Positions 1 through 11,464 of a DNA stretch of 64,000 nt are shown piece after piece. Location: contig CM077115.1 in the NCBI GenBank assembly GCA_039619475.1, forward strand, positions 61,014,864 to 61,078,863, given 5' to 3'. This DNA is from Icerya purchasi. Taxonomy: Eukaryota; Arthropoda; Insecta; Hemiptera; Monophlebidae. Position numbers and translations under genes: made by a program. How positions within the stretch are numbered: position 1 is the first letter of the stretch; every line of letters begins with the position of its first letter. Below the pieces are notes generated by a model. The model was not told the origin of the DNA. It searched no databases and saw only the letters and a program-made list of their open reading frames with translations.

Positions 1-1366
1 TTACAAAAACGGTCAATTTACAAAATTAATAATGCAGCTTTAAAAAAGAAATATTAACATTTGGGCGTAAATAAATAAAATAGCAATAATACCAGGGGGT
101 GATTCGAACGCCCGTCTCTTTCAGTCAGCTTAAAATCTCCTCCTGCACCTGCTGTACAAGAAACCAAAACACGCGAAAACCGTCTAGGTTTTTCAGTTTG
201 CGTGCCTAGATTTTCAAGAAAAGCGTTTAACTGTTTTTCACTAAAGCACAATAATCCTGTGCTACTACATGCTTCGTTCGGAGAAAAAACCCTTCCGCTT
301 ATCACGCTAGTACTCCCGTTTTTCTGATTGTCGTGCGAGCTGTTGGGGCTTTTTTAACGGATGGCGCGTTAAATGTCAGCAGAAAATTCCTGAAACTGAC
401 AGAGAAAATATATGTAAGCTAGCTGGAAACACGAGTAGTATTTTATCCGAAGGCGATAAATCCGCAGGCAACCCCGTTGCTTTTCACGTATCAGTCAATG
501 ATGGCAACTTGTTTTGTCAGAGATAAAGTTACATTGTTCCATGACGCACCATTGTATGCCAACATGAATTTGCTGTTGGCTAGATAATATTGTACATTCC
601 AACCGAGATGAAAAGAGTTAATGTGCCATGAACGTACAGTGGTTTTTTTCTGGGCTTTTTTTTTTTTTTGTTTTCGTTCATTTTTTGTATATGTAAACAC
701 AATATGGAAAATTATGAAGAGCAGCGTCAGATTACGCGCTTTGAGGATTATGAAATCAAGGTCAAATCATGTTCTGTGATAATAACGTACTCTTTTTTTT
801 TCCTTAACGAAAAAGCGTAGATGCCATCGCATGCCAAACCAGATTGTCGGACACGGGCGATGGTATTTTTTATACGCGAGAGACTAACTCTTTATGGTTT
901 TAATTTTAGCATCTTCCGCGGTCGGATGAAGAAACGTCTGCAGCCGCCTTTTTTTTCGTCTCCCACAGGAGGACATCGTTTTAGCTGTTGACCGCAAATA
1001 TTTTCATTTAACGATTTTCAACCGGTTTCGATCGAACATTAGTGTAATCTCTGCTACCATTGCGCATACATTAAATCTTCCGGAGAAACTTTCAGAGAAA
1101 CAGAATCAGCTCCGGTATGAAGAATTGCCGAGAGAAAGGAACCGGCCCTACTTCTCTATCACTAATGCCGTTGGGCTTAATACATTGTGAACCTTAACTT
1201 CATAATCCACGATACTCTATTAAGTATATACGGAGCCTACTTTATTTACTTTTGACCGCTCTGCGAATCGGATGATCCAACACTTGTTTCACTTATATTT
1301 CGCGAAAGCTTGTCGAAACGGGGGTAGAGCGGAGAAATTAAAAACATTTTCCAGTTCTTAAAATTG
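1..1366. other. Spacer DNA, no gene recognised
   Basis: AT-rich DNA with short T-runs (around 656-670 and 791-800). Open frames here are under 85 codons and show no domain or coherent coding bias. A block near 1185-1212 resembles 55376-55403 (see findings). I see no gene. Confidence 0.5.
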
Positions 1367-1960
1367 TATGCTCTGGGTCCGCAGTCATAAGCGGATAGAG
1401 GGTAACGAAGTGGCAGATTCCTTGGCTCCCCCATTGCTGTGCCGTCGCGCTTTTATTTCACTAGAATTCCCGCTTCTAATTTGTTCCCACTGTGTAAAAA
1501 GTTTCCTTGCTTTACGTCTCCTCCTTTTCCAATCAAGCTCCCTCTTAAATTTTTCCATCCAACCTAATTGCCAATTTTCCTTCGCTTCGCCGTTCCGTTA
1601 TTGTCTCACATTGTCCGTTTACCTCTTAATTATACTCTTCTTCCTTCCTCACGTTTTCGTTTTCGTCTCGCACTATCCTCTAGTTGTCCTCTTCAGCTGC
1701 CTGCGATCCAGACCATATCTTTTTTGAATATCCATCCTTCATCAATGTAATCTACTTCTATGTACTTTTATCTGTTATCACTTAAGCTCTCTAATCCTTA
1801 TTATGCTTCATATATATTATATCGTTTCCGTCGATCTCTGCTTATTCGATCAATATCTGACCAAATCTACATCTGATTCTCTTTCCTCGTGTCGTTTGTG
1901 GGCGAAGATCCGTTGCTGGCATGCCCCCAAAGGGGGTATAAAAAAACACAAAAATACATA
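1367..1960 (+). mobile_element. 5'-truncated LINE copy (RNase H end plus 3' UTR)
   Basis: This is a decayed second copy of the 3' end of the retrotransposon at 10.4-16.3 kb. The first codons read MLWVRSHKRIEGNEVADSLA, matching MLWVPSHMGIEGNEMADSLA of the larger copy; this is the last catalytic block of an RNase H domain. Colinear DNA similarity continues through the C-terminal tail to the 3' UTR, where GGGCGAAGATCC and a CCCCCAAAGGGGG block (about 1924-1936) are shared, followed by an A-rich tail. Everything upstream of the RNase H block is missing, typical of a 5'-truncated LINE insertion. CTTAAAATT before it and CTTAAGATT after it could be an imperfect target duplication (inference). Frameshifts make it non-coding. 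Confidence 0.85.
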
Positions 1961-2751
1961 TATAGCTTAAGATTACTCTACCTTCGGGAAGAATCGACAT
2001 TTCTAAATCCGGAAGTAATCTCGCTGATTAGGAAAATTAGCTGGAGTGTGATAAGCGTAAGTTAAATTGAATAAACACGAAAAATTTAATAATAAAAAAA
2101 AAAAAAAATCACCGCTATCGCTGGTCGCCATTTTGATATGTATTTCACGACTTAATTAAAGTGTATACGCGTTGATTGTTTTTCGCGTTCATTTAATTTA
2201 GAAAGCCGAAGGTTTAAAATGTGGAAGGTTTAAACTGGTGAAGGTTTACGCATTGAGGGAGATTAACAAAAAAAAAAAATAGAAGTAATTTTTGACGAAA
2301 ATTAAATGAGAGACAGTTTTGAACTGTCTAATATGAGTACGTTAAAAAAAGTTAAATAGTTACGCGATATTTCGTCATTTTTTATCGGGGGCGTTGCTTT
2401 TTGCCGAATATATTTCGACTATAATTTATAAAAGAAAAAGTATTTTTTTCTTCTTTATCAGTTGCCATACAGCAAATCGGAAATATTCATAAGCTTTTAT
2501 TTATTTCCTTGATGGTTATTAATTTTTGCATTTCGGATTTTGCTTTTCATGAATGCGCTAATCCGATAAATAATATTTTTTTTGTCAAACCGGAACGGGA
2601 ATTTGTCTTTTTTTCACATTTCACTTTCATTTTTCTGTGACTGAAAAAGAAAAAAGCACCTGGAATATCGAGAAGTTGTACATTTAATTTGTATGTGTCA
2701 ATAAAAAATTCTTTTTTACCGACTTTCAAAAATGAGAGGAGCCAGCGTATG
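1961..2751. other. Spacer DNA, no gene recognised
   Basis: AT-rich sequence with an A-run near 2093-2107 and a second near 2268-2279. No coding pattern or structured repeat stood out. Confidence 0.45.
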
Positions 2752-2778
2752 TTTTTTTTTTTTTTTTTTTTTTTTTTT
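2752..2778. repeat. Poly(T) tract, 27 nt
   Basis: An uninterrupted run of T. It could be simple expansion or the tail of a minus-strand retroposed copy; no element is recognisable next to it. Confidence 0.95.
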
Positions 2779-2819
2779 GGTGATTTTTTTTTAGGTTTCT
2801 TCGCGCATAACTATAGATA

Positions 2820-3010
2820 TCCACATGGACCGATTTTAATTTGTTCATTCGGAAGTGTAATACCGTTGAATATCGGTAAACAGAAATACTCAATAGTTAT
2901 CGAAAAACGTGAAAAAATGTAATCCGTTTAGGTTTTTATAACAAACGCGACTAACTTAAAATATTATCAACATTGAACATGGAAACGGTAATTTGAAAAA
3001 ATTAAAGTAT
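2820..3010. repeat. Dispersed repeat, copy A
   Basis: Partly matches 8640-8830. Shared blocks, in the same order, include a CGATTTTAAT segment, AACGTGAAAAAAT, a TTTAGGTTTTT segment, a CG-ACT-A-CTTAA segment and an ATATTATT/ATCAA-ATTG segment. The family is not recognised. Both copies lie a few hundred bases upstream of a foldback copy in the same orientation, so it may belong to a larger composite repeat. Confidence 0.5.
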
Positions 3011-3139
3011 TGTTAAAATATAGATTCAAATAAAGAAAAGAATCTTTAAAGCCCCATGGCGCCTACAAGCTCGCTATTTTTAAAAAAAACTAGAGTTTTT
3101 AACAAGACAAAAATTTTTTAAATTATGCTAAAAATTATG

Positions 3140-3550
3140 AAATAAAATGTTTTCAAAAAAAAAAACATAATATATATATATATGTGAACATATATAAATT
3201 CTTAAACAGCATGCATACCTTAATTAAAGTCGGTACGGAAATCGCAAAAATAAAATAATAATTAAAAACTGCATTAAATATCCATTAAATCGTTTCTAAA
3301 TATTATAATTTGCGATCTCCGTGCCGACTCTAATTAAGGCACATGAATGCTGTTTAAGAATTATATCAATATACCGCTCTCGTTTAAGGTTATAGAATAT
3401 ATCATTTTTTTATCGAAAATTATTTTTTACTTTTGAGTGCGATTGTATTAAATTTTTCTTATAGTAGTAAATCTTCAAATATCGGTATTTTTTTTTTAAA
3501 TATTTTATTGATTTGTCATTTAATAAAATTAGTTTACTATTCGGAAAAGG
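3140..3550. repeat. Foldback (long inverted-repeat) element, copy 1
   Basis: Inner arms at about 3195-3258 and 3306-3372 are inverted copies: ATTCTTAAACAGCAT and CCTTAATTA-AGTCGG pair with their reverse complements across a ~47-base spacer. The right flank (3397-3520) matches the right arm of the copy at 27.2 kb: ATTATTTTTTACTTTT, AGTGC, TATTAAATTTTT, then TCGGTATTT. The left flank starts with AATAAAATGTTTT, also found at the ends of the 27 kb copy. No coding capacity, so a non-autonomous DNA element is likely. Confidence 0.7.
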
Positions 3551-3614
3551 AAAATGTCATAGAACTACTCATCACCTATTCTGTATAACTCTGTTAAATT
3601 TCTTCCCAATTATG

Positions 3615-4390
3615 TACACATGGTTTTAAGTTCTTTACATACCAGTCATGTTGTTATTTTTTGCGATAGGTTTATGAGGTTTAATGGGGTTAGTTCTATT
3701 CCTTCTCACAATTATTCTGAAAATCGTTTATTTATTTTTTTCTCGATTTCAGAGTCCAACGCTAGAAAACAACCAAGTCCTCATTTTACATCTTTTCTTC
3801 TGTTGTTCTATACTGCTCTATCTATAATCATTCTTGATGCAATTCTTTTTATTTCCTTTTCCCTCTTTTTTTTCTGATAAATTTTAATATCCGATTCCGA
3901 GGAGGTGTCTTACAAACAATTTTTTCTATCATTGGCTTCCTTTGAACCTTCCGTTCTTCTTACTCGCAGTCTAATTTATGATATTTATCCCCGCTCCTTT
4001 ATTGTGATTTCTCAGCCAATCCGCGATTAATTGAAATGGTCGATTTTTTTTGGCTCTATTACCTTCTTCGAAAACTTCCTAATATTGACCATGTAAACAT
4101 TTTCCTTCTACATCGTGGAATAATATTTACTCTTCCTTCTTCTCTAACCGCACATCCTTTTACTTTTCAACCTTCCTCTTACTGCTTGACTTGACCAGTT
4201 TCATTCTCTTTATCTTTTCCCTTGACTATGAGGGCTTCGTTAGCTTCCTCATTTTGTGTCTCTTTCTAAGCATCACATTTCCGCAGTGTGTTCTCTTCCT
4301 TTCAACGATTCATTTTTTCCAATGCCATACCAACCACGTTTTCTTCGAACGTTTTCAACTTTTCTCTCAGCCTTTTCCTTTACAATGAAT
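3615..4390 (+). mobile_element. Highly decayed LINE copy (RNase H to C-terminal tail)
   Basis: The frame starting near 3644 reads SHVVIFCDRFMRFNGVSS, parallel to SHIAIFTDGSKGPNGVGA in the RNase H domain of the LINE at 10.4-16.3 kb. About 700 bases later CHTNHVFFE parallels CDPDHILFE of that element's C-terminal tail. The spacing between the two blocks is close to that in the long copy, and the sense strand has the same pyrimidine-rich composition. The first catalytic aspartate block is altered and stops and frameshifts are frequent, so this is an old 5'-truncated copy. Confidence 0.65.
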
Positions 4391-7300
4391 CCGATATAAT
4401 CATATACAATTAAGAGAAAAAATTGGGAAAACGCTGGATATTTTAATCTAGGTGGTCACTCACGTTTAATTACGAACTGATATTTTTATAAATTTCTTTG
4501 CCCCCGTTTTCAAATTATAGTCGCGGTGTGAAGGAAAAATTTCTCTTTTTCGTATTGTTTTGTTAAAACCGATAAAGTATTCACCAAAAAAAAAAAAAAA
4601 AAAAAAAACCCAAAAAAAGGCAATAAAAAAAATGTCATTATCGGAACGTTGCGCCACTATCGCAAATACGCGACAACAGAAACAAGACGCGTTTCGATAA
4701 TATTTGTAGTGTGTCGATTATTTATAGTCGATCTGTGGAGCAAGTGGAACAGTTGCGCAACCGGTTGAAACGATGTAAAAATCACATATAAACGCTTTAA
4801 ATTTGACGCTGTTTTGATTATAAATATTTCGACTCGATACTGCGAATTTTAACATCCGCGCTTTTTTCTAAGTTCATTCCGCAGCTAGGACGAGTTTTCG
4901 ACTTATTTTTTCTATTATTTGTTACGTTTTTATCGTTATTCGTCCGATAAATAACCTCGCTGCTATTTTTCTCGTCTTCTTTTATTTCTTTTTTTAGCGG
5001 AACAGTTCATGTAACCGCCGAGAACCGATTTTTCAGGGGGGGGGGGGGGATATACACGATTTAAACTTAACGAACTCGGAAAAACTATTCGGGCTCAAAA
5101 ATCGTATTAAACAGCATATAAAATCCCCTTCGTTCTCGTGAAAATTAGTAATTTAACAAATAAGATAAACGTTTGAAATTCTAACTCAAAAAATTGCTCG
5201 CATTAATAATTCGAACGGAAAAAAATTGTTGTTCCTATATTAAGGATTGGAATTCGAACGCGAAAAAATCGTTGTTTCTATTTTGTTCTCAGTTCCACCA
5301 CCGACGAGGAAATTCAATTTGAGAAAAAATTTTAAGAAAACATTTACAATTAACGTAAGACTATGATAAAGTATAAATACGATAATAACACCACATATAT
5401 GCATGCTCAATTACGCGAGCTGTCGGGATTATTATTATTCAATACCATCTTCAAAAAAATTCCTAGATTTACAAAAAGTTCGATCCGAATCGTCCGCATT
5501 AATTTAATCGATGTGGTACTAAGACGACAAAACTAATCATTACTTGATGAATGAAATCAAAGGTTGCAAAAACTGGGAGCAGAAGCTGTTCAAAATTCGG
5601 CTTGGCAGTTCCAATTTTTCGATATATTACTGCGAAAAATTCTCTTCAACATGAAAAAGGGACAAAAAACAATCTGCGTCTCTGGAAAAATTCGTCGATA
5701 ATTTTAATAATAACTAGGTATCGTCGTCGTCGTCGTCGTCGTCGTCGTCAAAGCTTTTTCCTAATCGAAAATGTGTATCGTTTTTTGTTGTTTTTGTTTT
5801 GTTTTCTTCTCTTGTTGGTTTATTTTTCGTTATCCTCATACGGAGTTGGAGAATGAATCCTTAGCGTAAACAAAACTGCAACCCGGTATTTAGAGCGCGA
5901 AGTAATTTTTCAACAGCGAACTATAATAACAATGCCGATACACCGCGATCAATAATAATAACGCTTACTCGACATTATCGCTGCTGCTACGACGTTTAGA
6001 TAATTTCTTCGCGAATTTAATTATTTATAAACAAATAAATGCCTACTTACGTATTAAGCGTTGTTCGACCACCGTCACTATCTAGTTTTTTTTTTGTTTT
6101 TTTTTTTGTTATTTTTCGAACTGGTATTATGACAATTTACACCGAGTCAACGAACGTCATCGGACAGCACAGTTCAACGGCACCTCGTTCAATGATGTCT
6201 AGCCTTCCTCGCAATTTTAACTAAAAAAAAAAGAAGTAATTATTTTCTTCTCTTTCGCCTATTATCTTATTTGACACTTAACGCGTTAAGCCATATTGAC
6301 CAGAATGGATCAAAAATTTATTTCTTTTTTTCGGATAATAGAGCTTCTCACACGGTGTTTACAAAATTTCGCGGTACCTATTAATCGATGCGGTCTGTCT
6401 TTTCTATGCTCGAAGAAATATTCATAGTTCGGTAATGTAATCATCCGACGAAAATGTAAATAAACCCTGGAAAGATTCAGTTTTTCAAATTTGTTGGTAC
6501 AAATAGAATTTTCCTTCGTATAAACATGCCCGGTATCAAGAAAATATTTCGTCATTTACCAACGAGAATGTTGTGTTTAAAATTACACCATCCCGTGTCA
6601 AGAGGATTTTTTATCGGTTATGATTTGTTCGATTAAAAGAAAATAATAATGATTTCTCTATGCCGTTGTTAACAGCCGGCTTACTTAAAATCGCCTACGG
6701 AAGTCTGGTATCGCAGTATTTACGAAGAAGCTAAAGAGCAACGCGCTCTTATAGAACAATTATCGCTAACTGACTTTTTCTTCGGAAAATCGAGCAACTA
6801 CGCTCACAAACAACAGTGAACTTCTCTTTGTCGATAAAATGCTTACAAAATGACGTGTTCCCCCTTTGCTGCTCGTTCAGATAACATTATTAAGAGCCTC
6901 TAGATTTGAATTTAAATTGAACAAAAACAAAAAAAAAAACCAGAAGTAATACTGTTCATCAGATTCGAAAAACAAAAAAAGAGAAATAAGGAGCAGGTAG
7001 ACATGTGCGCGACTTGAAAACCGTTCTCTAGGACCATCCCACATTTGTACGACTTCGATTATTATTATTTCACCTACGTTTTCTGTATCTTCGGCACACC
7101 CGGTCTCGCGTTTTCCAGGTCTGCTAACAGAGGAAATCCATTTACACACATCTTCGATATCTTCCATCGCGCCGTTACCGAGAACAGTCTCTCTGAACGC
7201 TACGAGCAAAGAGCGGTGCCGATGGCCGCGTTATAATTCACATCATTGCCCCGGACGCGAAGCCTCCGGACAATTCTCAGTGCGACGGTGCGCCGGTCGA

Positions 7301-8639
7301 CGTGTGTATTCTACGTAAAAACGTACGTGGGGATTATAGAGCATCCGCTGGAGTAACCCAGCCCAACGCACGGAGTTCCACATTTCGGTCATTGAACTAG
7401 TTTCGTCTTTTTACAGCGCATACAGCGAGATGTAATATAAAGCGCGCGAAGAATATTTAAAAAATTACGTTGCATCGTCATTATAATAATACTCTCCTCT
7501 GTTCGTACGGTTGCTGTCAGAATTTGGATGGGAATTCTCGTTAATGAAGTATTTAGCGGCCGGACTCCGGTCTCCGTCGCCGCGCAAGACTCGATTCACG
7601 ACGGAAGAGCTATACTATATACACTAATGCATTCGTGATGACTGGGAACCGTTCACGTAACTTTGCAATTGTTGCGGCATCACGAATGACGAAATTAACC
7701 GAGATTCTCCCCGGGGCTTAGCCGCGAACTAGAAGGGCAGCATACACAATTGTGTATATACAAAACGCCGAAAGAAACAATAAAAACAACTGTTAGTTAA
7801 TTTCTCGGCGTCTTACACGCTCGCAGAATCACACTTCGTGCCGCCAAACACTGCGGAAGAACGCTATTAACTCTTTTCTCTGTTGTTCGCTAATTGATTT
7901 CGGCTCGCTTAAAGCGTCGAAAGCGTTTGCGCGTTTTTGCGGAGAAAAGAAAATTTGCCACCCTCCAAATAGTCGCCGAACTGGAAGTGAAGAGATCTGG
8001 AGAAAATATTCCACAGAAAGCGGATATCGAGTTCGTTCAAGAGCAGCATACATTTGCATAATTACCGCGCGTGAACTAATAAGACTAACACACTTTGCGT
8101 CCTCTTCGGATTAACGTGTGTAACTAATAATAAGCCCAAGTTCTTCACTATGTTTGGCAAAGCTCATTTTAATATCATCAGTTAAATCGGCAATTAAATC
8201 CGCAATTTAATCGACAATTTAATCAATTATAAAAAAAGGAAATACGTTACGAAAAAGTAGATCAAGTTTTTTTCATTTTTGATAAGTGAAATTTTTGGAA
8301 AGTGTCAATGTGTGACAGCGATATATTCTATTCGAACGGAACACAATTAACTAATCAATCACGATACTTACTGTCGATCCTATCGTACCTTAAATTCTAA
8401 AATTATCTCGCATCTAAATTTCCCTTGTTGTTATCATCGCATTATTTCTCATTTCGGCTGCTTATTTTTGTTTTTCATTTATCTATTTTTGGCTTATATT
8501 TTCGTAGGTACATTTTACGTTACCTTCCCGAGTAAATAAAACACCTCGGCAAAAAAATAAAACCCGGTTGTTCACCTCTATTTTCACCGACATCTAAAAG
8601 GAGAAGACTATAAACGTTCATGTTCTTTTTTTAATGATC
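4391..8639. other. 4.2 kb of non-coding DNA with simple repeats
   Basis: Contains an A-run (4586-4608), a G-run (5036-5049), a CGT microsatellite and a CpG-richer patch at about 7040-7420. The longest open frame (complement of 6877-7209, 110 codons) has no domain I recognise; see findings for a weak exon suggestion. Confidence 0.45.
5721..5749. repeat. (CGT)n microsatellite
   Basis: Nearly ten perfect CGT units. The poly-arginine run this creates in one frame is a by-product of the repeat. Confidence 0.95.
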
Positions 8640-8830
8640 CTTTGACACTTGCATATATCGATTTTAATGAGATTCTTGATTCATCAACGGAAGTAGTACA
8701 CCGTTCAGTATATAAAACGTGAAAAAATACGGGGCCCCTTTTTAGGTTTTTTCAGTAATATCAGGGAAACACGACTGACTTAATATATTATTGATATTTG
8801 GAAAAAAGTTAATTTTTAAATTTTTAGCAA
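8640..8830. repeat. Dispersed repeat, copy B
   Basis: Partly matches 2820-3010 (see that entry). The best shared stretch is at about 8721-8810, with AACGTGAAAAAAT, TTTTTAGGTTTTT and CGACTGACTTAATATATTAT. Confidence 0.5.
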
Positions 8831-9339
8831 GGAAGATATATAAAATCTTAATCACCGATAAATATTGGAATAATGAAAACCGCCATAGCGTTCCATTTGC
8901 CATAGCTAAAGGAAATATTACTTATCGCAACATTACCGAGTATACGACCACGACTTTTTGCTACCTTTCACGTCTGGTATTCAAGGAAATCGAGTGAGAT
9001 TATTCGAATAATTTTATGATTTATTAGAAATTTTATCATACGAAAGGATATTGCGGTATCTCGGTTAGCTGGCTGCTAGTCGTTACGATGAAAATTTAAA
9101 AAAAAAGTATTCTCCCTTTTTAAAGATATACTTTTATTAATTAATATAACCTGGGGGGAAATTAGCTAAAAAACAGCTCGTGGCCGACAGAATTTAAACA
9201 CTATATTCTCTTAAAGCGATACGAAACTGTTCATAGAACAACGTCATTAACATCCTTTTAGGTTCGTCTATCATCAGCCAAAGATATTTACGACGAAATA
9301 AATTTAGTAATCGTTAATAATTTCCAATATCGAGAAATG

Positions 9340-9960
9340 AATTTAATTTAAAATATTTCAAGAAAAATAAATAGTCTTCAAGATTTACTCTGAAAATTTA
9401 ATAAAAATGCGCTAAATAGTAAAAAATAATATATATAATTTTAGAATAACGTACCTCAAGGTGTGGTATCATGATAATTTTTAAATAACTAATATTTGTG
9501 ATATTATGATTACGATAATTCTTGAATAACTAATATTAGTTATTTAAGAATTATCATAATACCACAAATGTTAGTTCTTTAAGAATTATCATAATACCAC
9601 AAGTATTAGTTCTTCAAGAATTATCATAATACCGCACCTTAGGGACATTATTCTAAAGTTCCAATAATAATTGAAAACCGCATTGAATATCTCCGGCGTT
9701 TTCAAAACTTGGCTGATAGAAAACGAGCGGTTACGTTATTATACTCGATTTAATATGAAACAGCGTTGTAATTTGAATTTAATGCCTACTCTTACACCTT
9801 TCAATGTTCTTTAAGAATTATCGCAATATCTTTATTTAAACATAACTGTAAAATATATTCTTTATCGAATTTTTACTTTTTAGTGAATTCTTTTTTAAAT
9901 TTTCAGAGTAAATATTGAACACTTTTTATTTTTCTTCTTGATATATTTAATATTTTCAAT
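9340..9960. repeat. Foldback element, copy 2, with internal 35-bp tandem units
   Basis: Outer arms at about 9345-9440 and 9860-9955 are inverted: TTTACTCTGAAAATTTAA on the left recurs as its complement on the right. Inside, 9440-9660 is a second palindrome whose ends carry TAGAATAA and a CC-(C/T)AAGGTG block. Its right arm contains about three tandem copies of a ~35-bp unit (TTAAGAATTATCATAATACC plus AC-rich sequence); the left arm has about two. Blocks such as AATAAAAATGCGCTAA and TAGTAAAAAATAAT are shared with the 27 kb copy. Confidence 0.8.
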
Positions 9961-10290
9961 TAAATCAATTTCTCGATAACTCACGCTATATTGCGTCGTT
10001 GACTGCAACACCCCTCCTCTGAGGATATTTTCAGGGCAGCGGTTCTGAATTTTACATCATGTGAATGGCCAATGTTCGTTCGGAAATGGCGTAAGAAAAA
10101 GAAGATGATGTTGGAAATTATTAACAATTACAGTTATGACATGTCGTTTGATATTTTTTCTTCTTAGCAGGTTTGACCAGCAGGTTTTCATCGTAACTAG
10201 AGAAAACTAGTAAACGCAAGAGACGGCGATAAAAATATAAAAATTAAAATTTGCAAGTTTTCCTATGCGCGCCGTTCTCTCTTTATAGGC

Positions 10291-10291
10291 G

Positions 10292-10333
<42 letters not shown>

Positions 10334-10340
10334 TGTGTGT

Positions 10341-10372
<32 letters not shown>
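10291..10372. repeat. (TA)n / (TG)n microsatellite
   Basis: Two TA blocks separated by a TG-rich block, lying directly against the repeat that begins at 10373. Confidence 0.95.
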
Positions 10373-10373
<1 letters not shown>

Positions 10374-10430
10374 CTAGCTGTGCCCCACGGCTTCGCCCGT
10401 GTATTAATGCCCGTTTAAATCTGTACTTGG
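10373..10430 (+). repeat. Start of a short dispersed insect repeat (CTAGCTGTGCCC type)
   Basis: The sequence CTAGCTGTGCCCCACGGCTT followed by CGCCCGTGT resembles a widespread arthropod repeat that begins CTAGCTGTGCCCGCG; I recognise it from memory, not a search. The matching end of that repeat type appears at 17.07-17.18 kb, so the LINE and the DNA between may have inserted into it. Confidence 0.45.
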
Positions 10431-10579
10431 AAATTCATTAAAAAATTTTTGTTTTATCTGGAATTGTATTTACGTAAAGATTCTTTCTCTCTCTTTTGGG
10501 TGAAAGATGTTTATCACCGTCTAACAAAAAATAGTCTTCATGTTTCACGTTTAGCTAAAAATTGTGGATTTTTCTATAA

Positions 10580-11464
10580 CCTGTCCGTCGTAATCTAACA
10601 AAAAGTTTTGCTCAACTAAACAATAGAACATCTTCACTCATATCTTTCAACGTAGAAATTAAATTCCACAAATCCGTTCTTCCAGATTTTGTTTCCATTT
10701 ACAGACTCCGTTTTCCTGTTTCGCCTAGCGTACGACTACCTACACAGTGTTCGAAATGTTTCCTTTTTGGGCATATTTCCAAACACTGTCGTAGCTCTTC
10801 GAATATATGCCCTCACTGTGCCTCCAAACATCCTTTATCAGACTGCAGTAATCTTCAAGAGCCCCCTCTTTGCCGGAATTGTAAAGGCTCTCATTGTGCT
10901 TATAATCGTACGTGCCCGGAATGGGTGAAACAAAAGGAAATTAAGCGCATTATGGCATTCGAAAACATCTCTTTCCATGAGGCTTCTAATTTTAAAAATA
11001 GTAATTTAGTTCCCCAGGCTTTCTCATATGCCGACCGTGCTTCGTTGCCTGCTTCCTGTCCTAATGTATCTTCTAAGTCCTCTCATACAGTTCCTAAATC
11101 TATTCCGCGGCCCAAATCCTCAACTTTTCATAAACGTCCTAATTTTAAATCTTATACTAAACCTTCCCCACAGTTTCCTGCCCTTCCTTCTAACCGCCTT
11201 CCGTCGCCCTCTAATGGTTGGGCTTTTAATAGTTCTTCTTCTACTAGTAATTCAACCTCCATTAATAGTAATTCCTTAGTTCATGACGCTTCCAGTTCTA
11301 GTTCCGCTTCTACTTCCAAAGTTCCTTCATCTACTGTTCTTCCTACAGCAAATTTTATAGCTGAAGCGATTTTAGATCTTCTTGCGTCCAATAACATTGA
11401 TTCTTCTCCTTCCCTTGTTGACTCCCTACCTCTCTTTTTATCTAACTACATTCACCTTAATTAG
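10580..11464 (+). pseudogene. LINE ORF1 remnant, zinc-knuckle nucleic-acid chaperone
   Basis: An open frame runs from 10580 to the stop at 11462-11464 and lacks a start; an in-frame TAA lies at 10577. At 10748 it enters three zinc knuckles: CSKCFLFGHISKHC (CX2CX4HX4C), CPHCASKHPLSDC (CX2CX3HX4C) and CRNCKGSHCAYNRTC (CX2CX3HX6C). This triple array is typical of ORF1 of I/R1/Jockey-like LINEs, whose product binds element RNA and acts as a chaperone in the RNP. After the knuckles come a short basic EWVKQKEIKRI segment, then about 150 residues rich in Ser, Pro and Asn with no fold I recognise. The residues before the knuckles (FPVSPSVRLPTQ) resemble the usual lead-in. N-terminal coiled-coil and RRM-like parts are missing or scrambled upstream, where 10430-10580 reads partly in another frame. 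Confidence 0.8.

Noticed and set aside
93..125. tRNA T-arm-like sequence (complement GGGCGTTCGAATCACCC)
   Set aside because: The T-stem has a mismatch, and no D-arm/A-box or anticodon arm can be placed at the right distance upstream on the minus strand.
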